From: Moorella sp. E308F
Lineage (GTDB): Bacteria > Bacillota > DSM-521 > Neomoorellales > Neomoorellaceae
Assembly (NCBI RefSeq): GCF_006538365.1
Contig: NZ_BJKN01000002.1
Span: 882,411-946,410, forward strand
DNA length: 64,000 nt
Reading direction: 5' to 3'
The position numbers and the translations under genes were made by a program. Positions within the stretch are counted from its first letter, which is position 1. Each line of letters starts with the position of its first letter. Positions 8,619-18,126 of the stretch are shown piece by piece. The notes beneath the pieces were generated by a model. The model ran no database searches. It was not told the origin of the DNA and saw nothing but the letters and a program-made list of their open reading frames with translations.

Positions 8619-9392
8619 TCAGTTTGTCTTGGCGCCTATTCTTAGTTTATCTGCTATCATGGCAATAAATTCCGAGTTGGTCGGTTTGCCCCGTTCTACG
8701 TTAATAGTATAACCAAAGAACTTATTCATCATCTCCACGTTGCCTCGGTCCCAGGCCAGCTCGATGGCATGGCGGATGGCGCGTTCTACCCGGCTGGGCG
8801 TGGTCATAAATTTCCTCGCCACCAGGGGGTAAAGCTCTTTTGTCACCGCGCCCAAGAGGCTCACGTCGTCGATTACCATCAGGATGGCTTCACGTAAGTA
8901 TTGATAACCCTTAATGTGAGCCGGGACCCCCATCTGATGGATAATCTTGGTTACTTCAACATCCATATTGCGACCGCTGCGATTTAACTGGGCCGGTGGC
9001 GCGGGCAAGGAGTATCCGTTGGCCAGTTGCCGTAAACGGTTGCCCAGCACTTCCAGGTCAAAGGGTTTAAGTATGTAATAATCAGCCCCCAGCTCCATGG
9101 AACGCAAGGTCGTGCTCTCCTGGCCCAAAGCCGTAAGGATTACTATTTTCGGCCGCGGTTCGTAGTTTAAATCATTGAGCCGTTCCAGGACACCGATACC
9201 GTCAAGATGCGGCATAATAATATCTAGAATTACAACGTCCGGCTCTTGCTCCTGGATAAGCTGCAGGGTTTCATGGCCATTATGGGCTATCCCTGACAAA
9301 ACAAAATCCTGCTGCCTGTTAAAAAATTCCTCAAGTACTTCACAAAATTCCCGATTATCATCGGCGATTAATACCTTTATGGGGTCTTTCAT
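8619..9392 (-). CDS. spo0A: Sporulation master regulator Spo0A
   Basis: A 257-aa response regulator. The receiver domain has the acidic pocket (IADDN), phospho-acceptor Asp in [12 protein letters not shown], Thr in ILTALGQ and Lys in ILKPFD. The Spo0A-specific C-terminal DNA-binding domain includes [32 protein letters not shown] and [15 protein letters not shown]. It is the phosphorelay output that starts sporulation. It is downstream of spoIVB, the conserved spoIVB-spo0A arrangement. Confidence 0.97.
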   Translation of the reverse strand: MKDPIKVLIADDNREFCEVLEEFFNRQQDFVLSGIAHNGHETLQLIQEQEPDVVILDIIMPHLDGIGVLERLNDLNYEPRPKIVILTALGQESTTLRSMELGADYYILKPFDLEVLGNRLRQLANGYSLPAPPAQLNRSGRNMDVEVTKIIHQMGVPAHIKGYQYLREAILMVIDDVSLLGAVTKELYPLVARKFMTTPSRVERAIRHAIELAWDRGNVEMMNKFFGYTINVERGKPTNSEFIAMIADKLRIGAKTN

Positions 9393-9440
9393 TGTATTTC
9401 ATCCCGCCTCCTAAAGACCCGTGTCATTTTAGTCGAGATA

Positions 9441-9470
9441 GTTTTCGACGCCGATAAGGGATAATCCTTC
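9441..9470 (-). promoter_or_regulatory. Sigma-H-like promoter of spo0A with a near 0A-box
   Basis: On the minus strand GAAGGATTA (9462-9470) fits the sigma-H -35 consensus, and GTCGAAAAC (9441-9449) fits most of the -10, with 12 bases between. The -10 region also contains CGTCGAA (9444-9450), one mismatch from the TGTCGAA 0A-box, consistent with autoregulation. Confidence 0.55.
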
Positions 9471-9498
9471 CAATCGCATAAAGAGGCAAAACTTTTGG

Positions 9499-10827
9499 TT
9501 ATCCAACATCATTTTCCATTATATGTAATTTCCCAGGGGATTCGACGACAGTTCCCCTGGTCGGTGAGACAAGATCTGTTTCCTGCAGCATCCATTCGGC
9601 CAGCACTCCATACCCCCTGGTAGGATCGTTAATAAACACATGGGTCACAGCTCCCACCAGTTGCCCATCCTGGATAATGGGACTGCCGCTCATACCCTGG
9701 ATAATTCCCCCTGTTAAGGCCAGTAGCCGGGGATCGGTTATCCGTAAAATAAGCCCTCTACCACTGGCTCGCTGGTGGAGCATTACCCGTTCAATTTCCA
9801 CCTGAAACCTTTCTACCTTCTCTCCCTCAACTACTGTTAAGATTTCGGCGGGTCCCGGGCGCACCGTCTCCGCCAGGGCAACCGGCAAAGGTGAGGTAAA
9901 ATAGCCCGGAATATTACCCGTTATTGTCCCAAATATGCCAACTGTGGTATTTTTCTTGATTATGCCGCTAAAACTGCTGTTTTCCAGAAAAACACCTATT
10001 TTTTCCCCGGGCTGGCCCCGTCTCCCCTGATGGATCCCCTGGATGGCGGCCGCGACAATCCGGCCACCGCTGATATTCATTCCCGTCTGGCCGTCACCGG
10101 TAACGATATGCCCTAAAGCGCCGAAGACACTCTTGTCCCGGTCATAAAAGGTTAACGTCCCCACACCGGCGGTACTGTCCCGGACAAAGATGCCGATCCG
10201 GTAACGCCCCGTCTCCCGGCAGTACAGGGGCTGGATATTTAAGCTAAACAAATGCTCATCCCTTCTGACCGTTAGCCTTAAAGAGCGCTTGGCACGGCCG
10301 GCAGCATCGATCAAGGATGCCACTTCCTGATCACTGCTAACCTTCTGGCCATCAATGGCTACGATGGTATCACCCGTTTCCAGGCCGGCCTGCCGCGCCG
10401 GGTAAAGCTTGTTGCCCTGGTTGTCCGTTACGGCTGCCTGGCCCACGACCATTACCCCTTCTGTTTTGAGCAGGACGCCAATGGCCTGGCCGCCTGGAAA
10501 AACACTGACCGGCTGGACCATCTGCACGGTAATATTTTTTAAGGGAATAAGACCAAATAATTTTAATTGGAGCTGCCACCAGCCCGGGCGACCCTGGCTG
10601 GCCGTACTGATTTCATCCAGGCTGTTAACCTGCACTTCTACCTGCCGGGCCAGGCCCGGCGGTAGTTCCCAGTTTAGCTTAAAAGGCGCCGCCGTTGACA
10701 GGCGCAGCATCTGGGGCAGACTAAAAAACCCGCGTACCGGCGGGAGCATTCCTCCATACAATAACAATGCCGCCAGCACCAGGCCGAAAACCTGGCGCCC
10801 CAGGCGTTTCAAGGGCACCACCCCCAT
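9499..10827 (-). CDS. spoIVB: SpoIVB serine peptidase
   Basis: A 442-aa protein with an N-terminal membrane anchor (about residues 10-30), a PDZ domain (about 105-190; RQAGLETGDTIVAIDGQKV) and the S55-type peptidase domain. Catalytic candidates are His in GALGHIVTGD and Ser in IIQGMSGSPIIQDG. SpoIVB is secreted from the forespore and triggers pro-sigma-K processing. The annotated ATG 10827 lacks a good ribosome-binding site; TTG 10812, preceded by GGGGGTGG, may be the true start and would shorten it by five residues. Confidence 0.93.
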   Translation of the reverse strand: MGVVPLKRLGRQVFGLVLAALLLYGGMLPPVRGFFSLPQMLRLSTAAPFKLNWELPPGLARQVEVQVNSLDEISTASQGRPGWWQLQLKLFGLIPLKNITVQMVQPVSVFPGGQAIGVLLKTEGVMVVGQAAVTDNQGNKLYPARQAGLETGDTIVAIDGQKVSSDQEVASLIDAAGRAKRSLRLTVRRDEHLFSLNIQPLYCRETGRYRIGIFVRDSTAGVGTLTFYDRDKSVFGALGHIVTGDGQTGMNISGGRIVAAAIQGIHQGRRGQPGEKIGVFLENSSFSGIIKKNTTVGIFGTITGNIPGYFTSPLPVALAETVRPGPAEILTVVEGEKVERFQVEIERVMLHQRASGRGLILRITDPRLLALTGGIIQGMSGSPIIQDGQLVGAVTHVFINDPTRGYGVLAEWMLQETDLVSPTRGTVVESPGKLHIMENDVG

Positions 10828-10856
10828 TCAGGGATTTTATTTTTGCTTTCTAAACA

Positions 10857-10886
10857 TAAAATAACCTCAGGCCGTCGCTTTTATGC
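10857..10886 (-). promoter_or_regulatory. Candidate forespore (sigma-F/G) promoter of spoIVB
   Basis: On the minus strand GCATA (10882-10886) and GGTTATTTTA (10857-10866) are separated by 15 bases. The sigma-F consensus is GYATA, 15-16 bases, GGNNANANTR. A 7-bp inverted repeat CCTCAGG (10865-10871)/CCTGAGG (10899-10905) overlaps it. Confidence 0.45.
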
Positions 10887-10976
10887 TGTTAAAAACGTCC
10901 TGAGGAGGAGATATAGCCTGCATTAGGAAGCGTTCAGGTGCTAATTTATGATTTTTAAATGTCAATAACATAAATT

Positions 10977-12653
10977 TCAATTTTTGGCCTGCGACTGTTC
11001 TAAAAGGGCGGCCGCATGCTCCCTGGCAATCGGGCTTGTTTCCCCGGATAACAACCGGGCCAGTTCTTCCACCCTGGCCTCACCCGTTAATTTTTCAACT
11101 CTGGTAAAGGTACGCCCACCCTGGACAACCTTACTAACCCGGTAATGCTGCCCGGCAACACCGGCCAGTTGCGCCGAGTGAGTAATGCAGAGAACCTGGT
11201 GGCGCCGGCCAATGGCCGCCAAAGTTCTGGCCACCGCGCGGGCGGCAGCACCGCCCACCCCGGCATCAATTTCGTCAAAAATCAAAGTTGGCACTGCATC
11301 AACATCAGCTAAGATACTCTTGCAGGCCAGCATTACCCGCGCCATTTCCCCGCCTGAGGCAATCTGAGCCAGGGGACGGCTCCCTTCCCCGGGGTTGGGT
11401 TGGAAGAGAAAAGTTACCGTATCCATCCCTGCGGGTCCCGGCAGGGACGCTTCCGTGCAGGCTATTGTTACCCGGGCCGCAGGCATGGCCAGGTCATGCA
11501 ATACAGCGGTTATCTCCGCAGCCAATTTTTGCGCTGCCTTCAAGCGCTGCCGGCGTAACCGCAGGGCTGCTTCCCGGTACTTGGTTTCAGCGGCAGCTAT
11601 TTCTTTTTCCATGGCCGCCACTCTGGCTGCCCTTTGCTCCAGGCCCTCCAAAGCTGTTGCCGTCTCCGCCTGATAGCGCAGGATGGCCGGAATATCGTTC
11701 CCGTATTTACGCTTTAAGTTTTTAATCAATTCCAAGCGTTCCTCAATTTCTTTTAATCTTTGCGGGTTATAGTCCAGCTCTTCCCCGTAACGGCGGATAC
11801 CGCGGGCTACCTCTTCCACCTGGGCGGCGGCAGCTTCCAGTAAATTTTGCCAGGGTTTAAGGCCAGCATCGATGCCAGCCATGGTATCCAGAATTGCCGC
11901 TGCCTGGCTGATGCGGTCATAGGCCGCCCTGCCTTCTTCCCCAAAAAGGGCAGCGTAAACTGCAACAGCCCCTTCAGCCAGCCTGGCCGCATTATTTAGG
12001 ATCTCCCGTTCCCGGAGTAATTCTTCATCTTCACCCGGTCTTAAATTAGCGGCAGATATTTCCTTTAGCTGGTAAGTTAACAGGTCACGCTGCCGTTCCC
12101 TTGCCGCCGCGTCGCCACCGAGTTCTTCTAGCTCATTTTGTAAATTCTGCCATTTTGTGTAAAGTTCTTTAACTTGCGCCCTCAGTTCCATTAAACCCGC
12201 CACACCGTCAAGCAGGTCCGTCTGAGAGGCGGGCCTGAGAATTGACTGGTAAGCGTGCTGGCCGTGGATATCGACCAGCATCTGGCCAATTCTCTGGTAC
12301 ATACTTAAAGTGAGACTGCGGCCGTTAACGCGGCAGCTATGCCGGCCGCTGCGGCTGATTTCCCGGCTGAGCAAAAGGGTCCCGTCGGCCTCAACTGGGA
12401 CACCAAATTCGGCCAGGACTTCTTCCAGTCCAGGTATGCCGGCGGTCTGAAAAAGCCCGCGCACCAGGGCCCGTTCGGCACCGGAACGGATATACTCCGC
12501 TGAAGCCCGCGCCCCCACCAGAAGCCCCACGGCATCGACAATGATGGACTTTCCGGCGCCGGTTTCGCCAGTGAGGACCGTTAGCCCGGGTTCCAGGTCC
12601 AGCTGCAGGGATTCGATCAGGGCAAAATTTTCGATTTGCAGTTCCTGGAGCAT
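10977..12653 (-). CDS. recN: DNA repair protein RecN
   Basis: A 558-aa SMC-like ATPase. It has the Walker A LTGETGAGKSIIVDAVGLL near the N-terminus, a long coiled-coil middle (about 150-380), the ABC signature LAQIASGGEMARVMLACK and Walker B PTLIFDEIDAGVGG near the C-terminus. RecN organises DNA ends during double-strand break repair. ATG 12653 is chosen for its AAGGGTGAGG site inside the argR stop region. The nadK-argR-recN-spoIVB-spo0A order is conserved in spore formers. Confidence 0.95.
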   Translation of the reverse strand: MLQELQIENFALIESLQLDLEPGLTVLTGETGAGKSIIVDAVGLLVGARASAEYIRSGAERALVRGLFQTAGIPGLEEVLAEFGVPVEADGTLLLSREISRSGRHSCRVNGRSLTLSMYQRIGQMLVDIHGQHAYQSILRPASQTDLLDGVAGLMELRAQVKELYTKWQNLQNELEELGGDAAARERQRDLLTYQLKEISAANLRPGEDEELLREREILNNAARLAEGAVAVYAALFGEEGRAAYDRISQAAAILDTMAGIDAGLKPWQNLLEAAAAQVEEVARGIRRYGEELDYNPQRLKEIEERLELIKNLKRKYGNDIPAILRYQAETATALEGLEQRAARVAAMEKEIAAAETKYREAALRLRRQRLKAAQKLAAEITAVLHDLAMPAARVTIACTEASLPGPAGMDTVTFLFQPNPGEGSRPLAQIASGGEMARVMLACKSILADVDAVPTLIFDEIDAGVGGAAARAVARTLAAIGRRHQVLCITHSAQLAGVAGQHYRVSKVVQGGRTFTRVEKLTGEARVEELARLLSGETSPIAREHAAALLEQSQAKN

Positions 12654-12657
12654 GGCC

Positions 12658-13116
12658 TCACCCTTCCCTGAGCTCATCAAAGCGCTTTAAAACCGCAGCC
12701 ACGGCTTCTTTGGGTTTAACAATGACCAGGATGGTATCATCCCCGGCTACCGTTCCTATAATCTCCGGCCAGGCCACGTTATCCAGGCAGGAGGCAACGG
12801 CATGGGCCGTCCCCGGCAGGGTGCGGATTAAAATCAAGTTTTCACTGTCGTCTACCTTAACCACAGAATCTTGAAAGAGGCGCTGCAAGCGGCCATAGAC
12901 GTTGACCGGGGGCTGTCCCGGCGGTGCGGCGTAGCGATAGAGATTCTCCCCCGCCGGCACTTTAACCAGGCCCAGTTCTTTAATATCTCTGGAAACGGTA
13001 GCCTGAGTCACCTTAAGCCCGTGCTTGTTGAGTTCCCGGGCCAGCTGTTCCTGGGTAGTTACCGGGGTCCTGGCTATGATTTCCAGAATCAGCTGCTGGC
13101 GCCTGGCTTTCGTCAT
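12658..13116 (-). CDS. argR: Arginine repressor ArgR/AhrC
   Basis: A 152-aa regulator with an N-terminal winged helix (ITARTPVTTQEQLARELNKHG-like segment and VTQATVSRDIKELGLVK) and a C-terminal arginine-binding/hexamerisation domain (GTVAGDDTILVIVK). It controls arginine biosynthesis and catabolism. ATG 13116 has an AAGGGGGGAG site. The first 104 bases are also read in another frame by the end of nadK. No arginine genes or obvious ARG boxes are near. Confidence 0.93.
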   Translation of the reverse strand: MTKARRQQLILEIIARTPVTTQEQLARELNKHGLKVTQATVSRDIKELGLVKVPAGENLYRYAAPPGQPPVNVYGRLQRLFQDSVVKVDDSENLILIRTLPGTAHAVASCLDNVAWPEIIGTVAGDDTILVIVKPKEAVAAVLKRFDELREG

Positions 13117-13972
13117 ACTGCCGGCTCCCCCCTTCCCGCAATTTCTCCCGTACCAGGCTGTAAAAGGTGTTATTTTTTAAACGTATCAGGCGCGTAGGTA
13201 CTTCCGCTCGCGTCACGGTAACGACGTCCCCGTTCTCCAGGCGCCATCCCTGCTGGCCGTCAACAGTTAGCATGACTTCCGCTCCCTGGGCATGGACATG
13301 GACCCTGATCTGCTGTTCCGCCGGTACAACCAGGGGCCGGCTATAAAGGGTATGGGGACAGATGGGCGTTAATATCATCACCTGCAGCTGCGGTGATACC
13401 AGGGGGCCGCCGGCCGACAGGGAATAAGCCGTTGAACCCGTAGGTGAGGAGATAATGAGGCCGTCAGCCGGATAAGTGTCCAGGTAGGCCGGGCCGATAT
13501 AAACCTCCAGGCGGAGCATGCGGGAAAAAGCGCCCTTGGTAATTACAACATCATTTAAGGCCTGGCAGTGGAGGGCCTGGTCCGGTCGCCTGACGGCACC
13601 CTGGAGCATCATCCGCTCTTCCAGGCGGTAACCACCGGCCAGGAGCTTATCAAGGGCGGGATAAAGTTCAGCCAGCTCAATTTCTGTTAAAAAACCCAGG
13701 TGACCCAGGTTGACGCCGAGAATGGGCGTAGCGGCACCGGCAACTATTCGCGCCGCCCGCAGGAGGGTGCCGTCACCACCTAGAGCTAAAAGGCAATCGG
13801 CACCTGCCAGCTCTTTTTCCGGCACGCCCTTTTCCGGGCAGCCCAGGGCGGCAGCTTTGCTGGTGGATACCAGTACCCTCACACCGCGGTCTTCCAGGTA
13901 GGCCATGATTTCCAGGGCTACTTCCTTTACCCTCGGCTTATCCAGGTTGGCCACCATACCAATCTGCTGCAA
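13013..13972 (-). CDS. nadK: NAD kinase
   Basis: A 319-aa NAD kinase that makes NADP from NAD. Family motifs are LLALGGDGTLLRAAR (GGDG), GVNLGHLGFLTE, LNDVVI and SSPTGSTAYSLSAGGPLVSP. The conserved domain ends near FYSLVREKLREGG (about residue 280). The remaining ~39 residues are low-complexity, and most of this tail is encoded within the first 104 bases of argR in another frame, which is longer than the usual few-base operon overlap. TTG 13972 has a GAGGGAG site. Confidence 0.9.
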   Translation of the reverse strand: MQQIGMVANLDKPRVKEVALEIMAYLEDRGVRVLVSTSKAAALGCPEKGVPEKELAGADCLLALGGDGTLLRAARIVAGAATPILGVNLGHLGFLTEIELAELYPALDKLLAGGYRLEERMMLQGAVRRPDQALHCQALNDVVITKGAFSRMLRLEVYIGPAYLDTYPADGLIISSPTGSTAYSLSAGGPLVSPQLQVMILTPICPHTLYSRPLVVPAEQQIRVHVHAQGAEVMLTVDGQQGWRLENGDVVTVTRAEVPTRLIRLKNNTFYSLVREKLREGGSRQYDESQAPAADSGNHSQDPGNYPGTAGPGTQQARA

Positions 13973-13992
13973 TTGACTCCCTCACTTCAAAC

Positions 13993-14802
13993 CTAATGCA
14001 CTTCCTGATGGGCTGCAGCTACTACCTGTTCAATCAGGTGCTGCCAGTCTGCTGGTGCCAGGCCCTGGCCTTTTAAACCCAGCCAGAGGAGGAATTCCAG
14101 GTTACCTTCCGGGCCGCTGATGGGTGACCAGGTCAACCCATATATTTTTAAACCCAACCCGGTTACCGCGTTCATTACTTCTTTTAAAACCTCCATGTGG
14201 ACGACTGGGTCGCGCACAACCCCTTTTTTACCGACCCGGCCCGGGCCGGCTTCAAACTGGGGCTTGACCAAGGCAATAATCTCCCCCTCCGGTTTAAGGC
14301 AGCGGCGGACGGCCGGCAGGACTTTCGCCAGGGAAATGAAGGCTACATCTATAGTGGCCACATCAACCGGCTCCCCCAGCTTATCCCGTTCCAGGTAACG
14401 GGCGTTGGTTCTTTCCAGGACAATTACCCGCGGATCCTGGCGTAGCGACCAGGCCAGCTGGCCGTAACCGACATCAACGGCATAGACCCGGGCGGCGCCG
14501 TGTTTAAGGGCACAGTCGGTAAAGCCTCCGGTGGACGCGCCCACGTCCAGGATTACTTTATGGTGCAAATCAATATTAAAAACCTTTAAGGCCTTCTCCA
14601 GCTTTAAGCCGCCGCGGCTGACGTAAGGCAGGGGCCGGCCGGTAAGGCGTATCGCCGCATCAACCGGGACCCTCTCCCCGGGCTTGTCTACCGGGATATT
14701 GTTGACCAGCACCTCACCAGCCATAATAGCTGCCCGTGCCTGCTGGCGGCTGCCAAACAGTCCCCGCTGTATCAGCAGGACGTCCAGTCGTTGCCTAGCC
14801 AC
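13993..14802 (-). CDS. tlyA: TlyA-family rRNA 2'-O-methyltransferase/hemolysin homolog
   Basis: A 269-aa protein with an N-terminal S4 RNA-binding domain ([22 protein letters not shown]) and an FtsJ-like Rossmann methyltransferase domain ([17 protein letters not shown], the SAM site; then [11 protein letters not shown]). Homologs methylate rRNA ribose; the haemolysin name is historical. GTG 14802 overlaps the dxs end by eight bases, so it is translationally coupled. The dxs-tlyA-nadK-argR order is common in Clostridia. Confidence 0.9.
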   Translation of the reverse strand: MARQRLDVLLIQRGLFGSRQQARAAIMAGEVLVNNIPVDKPGERVPVDAAIRLTGRPLPYVSRGGLKLEKALKVFNIDLHHKVILDVGASTGGFTDCALKHGAARVYAVDVGYGQLAWSLRQDPRVIVLERTNARYLERDKLGEPVDVATIDVAFISLAKVLPAVRRCLKPEGEIIALVKPQFEAGPGRVGKKGVVRDPVVHMEVLKEVMNAVTGLGLKIYGLTWSPISGPEGNLEFLLWLGLKGQGLAPADWQHLIEQVVAAAHQEVH

Positions 14803-16717
14803 CGGAAATCTCCCTGGTACCCAATTTACGCCTGGTAAACATCGACTCTCCCTCCAACACCTGCTGGACGGCCTTGACGATCCCCGCCGGCGTCAAACCT
14901 AAGTGTTCCCGTAACACGGCCGCTTTACCCTGGGGGACAAACTGGTCCTTGATCCCCAGGCATTGCACCCTCGTCCTCACCATATCTCTGGCAGCCAGCA
15001 ATTCCAGGACGGCGCTGCCAAAACCGCCGGCCAGGACGTGTTCCTCAACCGTCACCAGGCAGCCGGTTTTACCGGCCCAGCTGAGAATTAAATCCGCATC
15101 CAGGGGTTTAACAAAGCGCGGGTTGATGACTGCCGCTTCAATACCCCGGGCGGCCAGTTCTTCCGCTGCGGCAAGGGCGGCGTAAACCAGGGGCCCGAGG
15201 GCCAGGATGGCTACATCCCTGCCCTGACGCAGGACCTCCCCCTTGCCGATAGGCAGGGGCTGGGCTACACCGGTTAACGGTACACCCACGCCGGCACCCC
15301 GTGGATAACGTAAGGCTGCCGGGCCGTGGTGCTGGATAGCTGTAACTAGCATGTGCCGCAGCTCCTGCTCGTCTTTGGGAGCCATGATTACCATACTCGG
15401 GATACTGCGTAGCAGGGCCAGGTCAAAGAGGCCCTGGTGAGTTTCTCCATCTTCGCCCACCAGACCGGCCCGGTCAATGGCCAGGACTACCGGTAGTTCC
15501 ATTAAAGCAATGTCATGGATTACCTGGTCTATGGCCCGTTGCAAAAAGGTAGAGTAAATGGCCACTACCGGTTTTAATCCCGCAGCCGCCAGGCCGGCGG
15601 CCATGGTCAGGGCATGTTGCTCGGCAATGCCGACATCAAAAAAGCGTCTGGGGAAGCGCCGGGCAAAAGGAATGAGCCCGGTACCGTCGGGCATGGCCGC
15701 CGTTATGGCTACCAGGCGGTTGTTTTTCTCCCCCTGGCGTACCAGCTCAGCGCCAAAGACGGAGGTAAAAGTCGGCGGTCCCCCGGTAGTTACAGGTTCA
15801 CCTGTTTCCGGGTCGAAGGGGCCAACGCCATGGAAGCGGCCGGGATGGGTCTCAGCAGGATGATAACCTTTGCCTTTGGTGGTAATCACATGGACCAGGA
15901 CCGGCCCACGGGTAACCCGGGCGCGTTGCAGTACTTCTTTAAGCCGGGTTATGCTGTGGCCTTCGATGGGACCCAGGTACGTGAAGCCCAGTTCCTCAAA
16001 AAGCATTCCCGGAACAACCAGGTATTTAAAGCTATCTTTAATCCGGTCAATTATCTTTAAAACCCGGGGACCAAAATGGGGCAGGCGGTTGAGGAGGTTT
16101 TCCAGCTCTTCCTTGCCCCGGGAATACATGGGATCCGTCCGCAGGCGAGAAAGGTAGGCTGCCATGCCCCCTACAGGGCTGGAGATAGACATTTCATTAT
16201 CATTCAGCACCACAATCAGGCTGGTTTTCAGATGACCGGCATGATTCATGGCCTCAAAGGCCATACCGCCCGTCAGGGCACCATCGCCAATAACCGCTAC
16301 TACCTGGTAATCCTCACCCTTTAAATCCCTGGCCAGGGCAAAGCCTAAGGCAGCGGAAATAGAGGTGCTGCTATGACCAGTATCAAAAGCATCATAGGGG
16401 CTTTCGGCTCGCTTGGGAAAGCCGCTCAAGCCCCCGAACTGGCGTAAAGTGCTGAACTGGGAACGCCGGCCGGTAAGCATCTTGTGCACATAGCACTGGT
16501 GGCCCACGTCCCAGATGATTTTATCCCGGGGTAAGTCGAAAACGCTGTGCAGGGCTAGAGTCAGCTCTACTACCCCCAGGTTGGGCGCCAGGTGGCCGCC
16601 AGTGCGGGCCACCGTCCGGACCAGTTCCCTGCGTATTTCCGCGGCCAGCATCTCGAGTTCCACGTTATTCAACTTTTTCACATCAGCCGGTTCGTTAATT
16701 TTATCCAGCAGGTTCAT
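14795..16717 (-). CDS. dxs: 1-deoxy-D-xylulose-5-phosphate synthase
   Basis: A 640-aa thiamine diphosphate enzyme that condenses pyruvate and glyceraldehyde-3-phosphate in the first step of the MEP isoprenoid pathway. Visible signatures are [16 protein letters not shown], the TPP motif [18 protein letters not shown]...[23 protein letters not shown] and [18 protein letters not shown]. Length is normal. The start overlaps the stop of oapA by four bases (ATGA), so it belongs to the same operon as oapA, OLE RNA and ispA. Confidence 0.96.
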   Translation of the reverse strand: MNLLDKINEPADVKKLNNVELEMLAAEIRRELVRTVARTGGHLAPNLGVVELTLALHSVFDLPRDKIIWDVGHQCYVHKMLTGRRSQFSTLRQFGGLSGFPKRAESPYDAFDTGHSSTSISAALGFALARDLKGEDYQVVAVIGDGALTGGMAFEAMNHAGHLKTSLIVVLNDNEMSISSPVGGMAAYLSRLRTDPMYSRGKEELENLLNRLPHFGPRVLKIIDRIKDSFKYLVVPGMLFEELGFTYLGPIEGHSITRLKEVLQRARVTRGPVLVHVITTKGKGYHPAETHPGRFHGVGPFDPETGEPVTTGGPPTFTSVFGAELVRQGEKNNRLVAITAAMPDGTGLIPFARRFPRRFFDVGIAEQHALTMAAGLAAAGLKPVVAIYSTFLQRAIDQVIHDIALMELPVVLAIDRAGLVGEDGETHQGLFDLALLRSIPSMVIMAPKDEQELRHMLVTAIQHHGPAALRYPRGAGVGVPLTGVAQPLPIGKGEVLRQGRDVAILALGPLVYAALAAAEELAARGIEAAVINPRFVKPLDADLILSWAGKTGCLVTVEEHVLAGGFGSAVLELLAARDMVRTRVQCLGIKDQFVPQGKAAVLREHLGLTPAGIVKAVQQVLEGESMFTRRKLGTREISGG

Positions 16718-17301
16718 GGCCGCCGTCCTTTCTGGGGTACATAGTTAAAGGGGCGCCACCCGGTTAATTTTTCCACGCCGTACAACAGCCGGCCTACAAA
16801 AAATATTATATCATTGGCCTGGCGCAGGGCAAATCCCTTGCCCAGGGCTTTACCCCCCACAGTCACAGCCGAAATAATGGCCGTCATAATAGTACTGACC
16901 AGCAGGTCTTCCGCTCCATGCTGTCCTGCCAGGCGCAAGATAATTACCGCCCCAACCGCACCGCTCAAGGTGCTGCAGACATCCCCCACCACGTCGGTGG
17001 CGAAGCTGGCCACCCGTTCGGCGTTGCGCAGTAAACCCAGGGCCTGGCGGGCGCCGGGGATCTTTTTGGCCGCCCGGGCATGCAGGGGTACTTCACTGGC
17101 CGCCGCCGTGGCTACGCCAACAATATCAAAGGCAATACCCGCCACGATAATTAACAGCAACAGGGTAAAGGTTAAAATTATTGAAGTTATTCTACCCAGA
17201 AACACCTGGGAACCATAGCCTACAGCCAGGGCTATAAAAAAAGTTCCTCCGCCCATAGTCAGGGCATTTTTCCAGGAGGAACGACCTTGTGATCTGGCCA
17301 A
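16714..17301 (-). CDS. oapA: OLE-associated membrane protein OapA
   Basis: A 195-aa integral membrane protein with hydrophobic segments near the N-terminus ([41 protein letters not shown]), then a positively charged cytoplasmic stretch ([20 protein letters not shown]) and further segments ([29 protein letters not shown]). Its place between OLE RNA and dxs is the diagnostic context for OapA, which binds OLE RNA and brings it to the membrane. I chose TTG 17301 (GGAGG, somewhat far, 12 bases); ATG 17256 would give 180 aa. Upstream reading frame to 17484 is OLE RNA, not protein. Confidence 0.8.
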   Translation of the reverse strand: MARSQGRSSWKNALTMGGGTFFIALAVGYGSQVFLGRITSIILTFTLLLLIIVAGIAFDIVGVATAAASEVPLHARAAKKIPGARQALGLLRNAERVASFATDVVGDVCSTLSGAVGAVIILRLAGQHGAEDLLVSTIMTAIISAVTVGGKALGKGFALRQANDIIFFVGRLLYGVEKLTGWRPFNYVPQKGRRP

Positions 17302-17343
17302 ATGTGTTTTCTGCCTCCATGAAGGATAAGGATTATGTAATCC

Positions 17344-17949
17344 TGGTGGGTGGCAGCTGGCCGGATAAATGTTATGGCTTAGGTCCAGTAGGTTTTCCCG
17401 GCACCCTACCACGCGTCGCCGCAATGGCGGTTTCCCTTTAAAGGGTGCCCTGCGCCGTCGCCGGAGGCAGGACTGGATTACCACTTAGCGCATACTTTAA
17501 TCCCCGGCCAGCCTTACCGGTGGTAAACAGTCTAGGAGTTTTCCTCGACAAGCCCCGCCATCTTCTAGCCTCTTTTGCAGTAGTGGTTTCCGCTATAGTC
17601 AAGAGGTCTTCGGCGAAGACCTTGACAGGCGCTTAACACCCGCATCCACCACTACCGCTCAAGGCAGGCTACGCTGCAGCCAGCACCCTCCGTACCGACT
17701 GCAGGTTTCTACCCCAGGCCATAGTAGTTGTTCCTGCCGCAGGAACTTTCCCACGCACCTGGGTCTCCACGGAGGGAGGGTCCACGCCTACATGCCATTG
17801 TAGATCGCCCCCCCTCCTTAACTCCCAGTACCAACCCCCGACTGGGCGTCGACAGCCAGCACCAGGAACTTCATCGGTGTGCCCTTGACGGATTTTTAGG
17901 CCCGTCTTCAAAGATGGTGGTCTTGACTAGAATACTGCGCCACCCACCA
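17344..17949 (-). ncRNA. ole: OLE RNA (ornate, large, extremophilic)
   Basis: An ~606-nt gene-free, GC-rich, strongly structured region between ispA and oapA. Its two ends can pair perfectly over 11 bp: on the plus strand GCCACCCACCA (17939-17949) and TGGTGGGTGGC (17344-17354). Inside are perfect hairpins at 17604-17622 (AGGTCTTC-GGC-GAAGACCT, extended by TCAAG/CTTGA) and 17730-17746 (GTTCCTG-CCG-CAGGAAC). Length, position in the ispA-dxs operon and the downstream membrane protein match OLE RNA, known in extremophilic Firmicutes including Moorella and forming a membrane ribonucleoprotein involved in stress responses. I identify it by context and structure, not by a covariance search. Confidence 0.85.
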
Positions 17950-17985
17950 ATAGGCTAAGCAAAAATTTTTCTGCTGGTAGGATGT

Positions 17986-18014
17986 ATTATAAGGTATTTG
18001 TCCTTAAACAGCAA
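17986..18014 (-). promoter_or_regulatory. Sigma-A promoter in front of OLE RNA
   Basis: On the minus strand TTGCTG (18009-18014) and a perfect TATAAT (17986-17991) are spaced by 17 bases. The predicted start, near 17979, lies about 30 bases before the terminal pairing arm of OLE RNA. It would allow OLE/oapA/dxs expression independent of the upstream operon. Confidence 0.6.
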
Positions 18015-18056
18015 GCACCACGGCCAGAAGCCCCCGGTGGCCTTAAGCCGTCTATA

Positions 18057-18077
18057 GTGCTGGCCGGCAGCCAGCAC
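18057..18077 (-). other. Strong hairpin between ispA and OLE RNA
   Basis: GTGCTGGC and GCCAGCAC pair perfectly over eight bases with a five-base loop. It has no T-run on either side, so it is more likely an RNA-processing or stabilising structure, or a weak attenuator, than a classic terminator. The rest of 18015-18126 has no gene. Confidence 0.5.
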
Positions 18078-18126
18078 CGGTATGCCTTTCCTCCCTTTCG
18101 CGGACACCTTTATGCTTGGCGTATGA

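Noticed and set aside
17669-17958. Short open frames on both strands between ispA and oapA
   Set aside because: They lie inside the structured OLE RNA and lack protein-like features. I first suspected a decayed transposase, but the terminal pairing and context fit OLE better.
18010-18110. A segment with slight resemblance to a c-di-GMP-I riboswitch
   Set aside because: Conserved core bases do not line up and no suitable gene follows; only the plain hairpin is reported.
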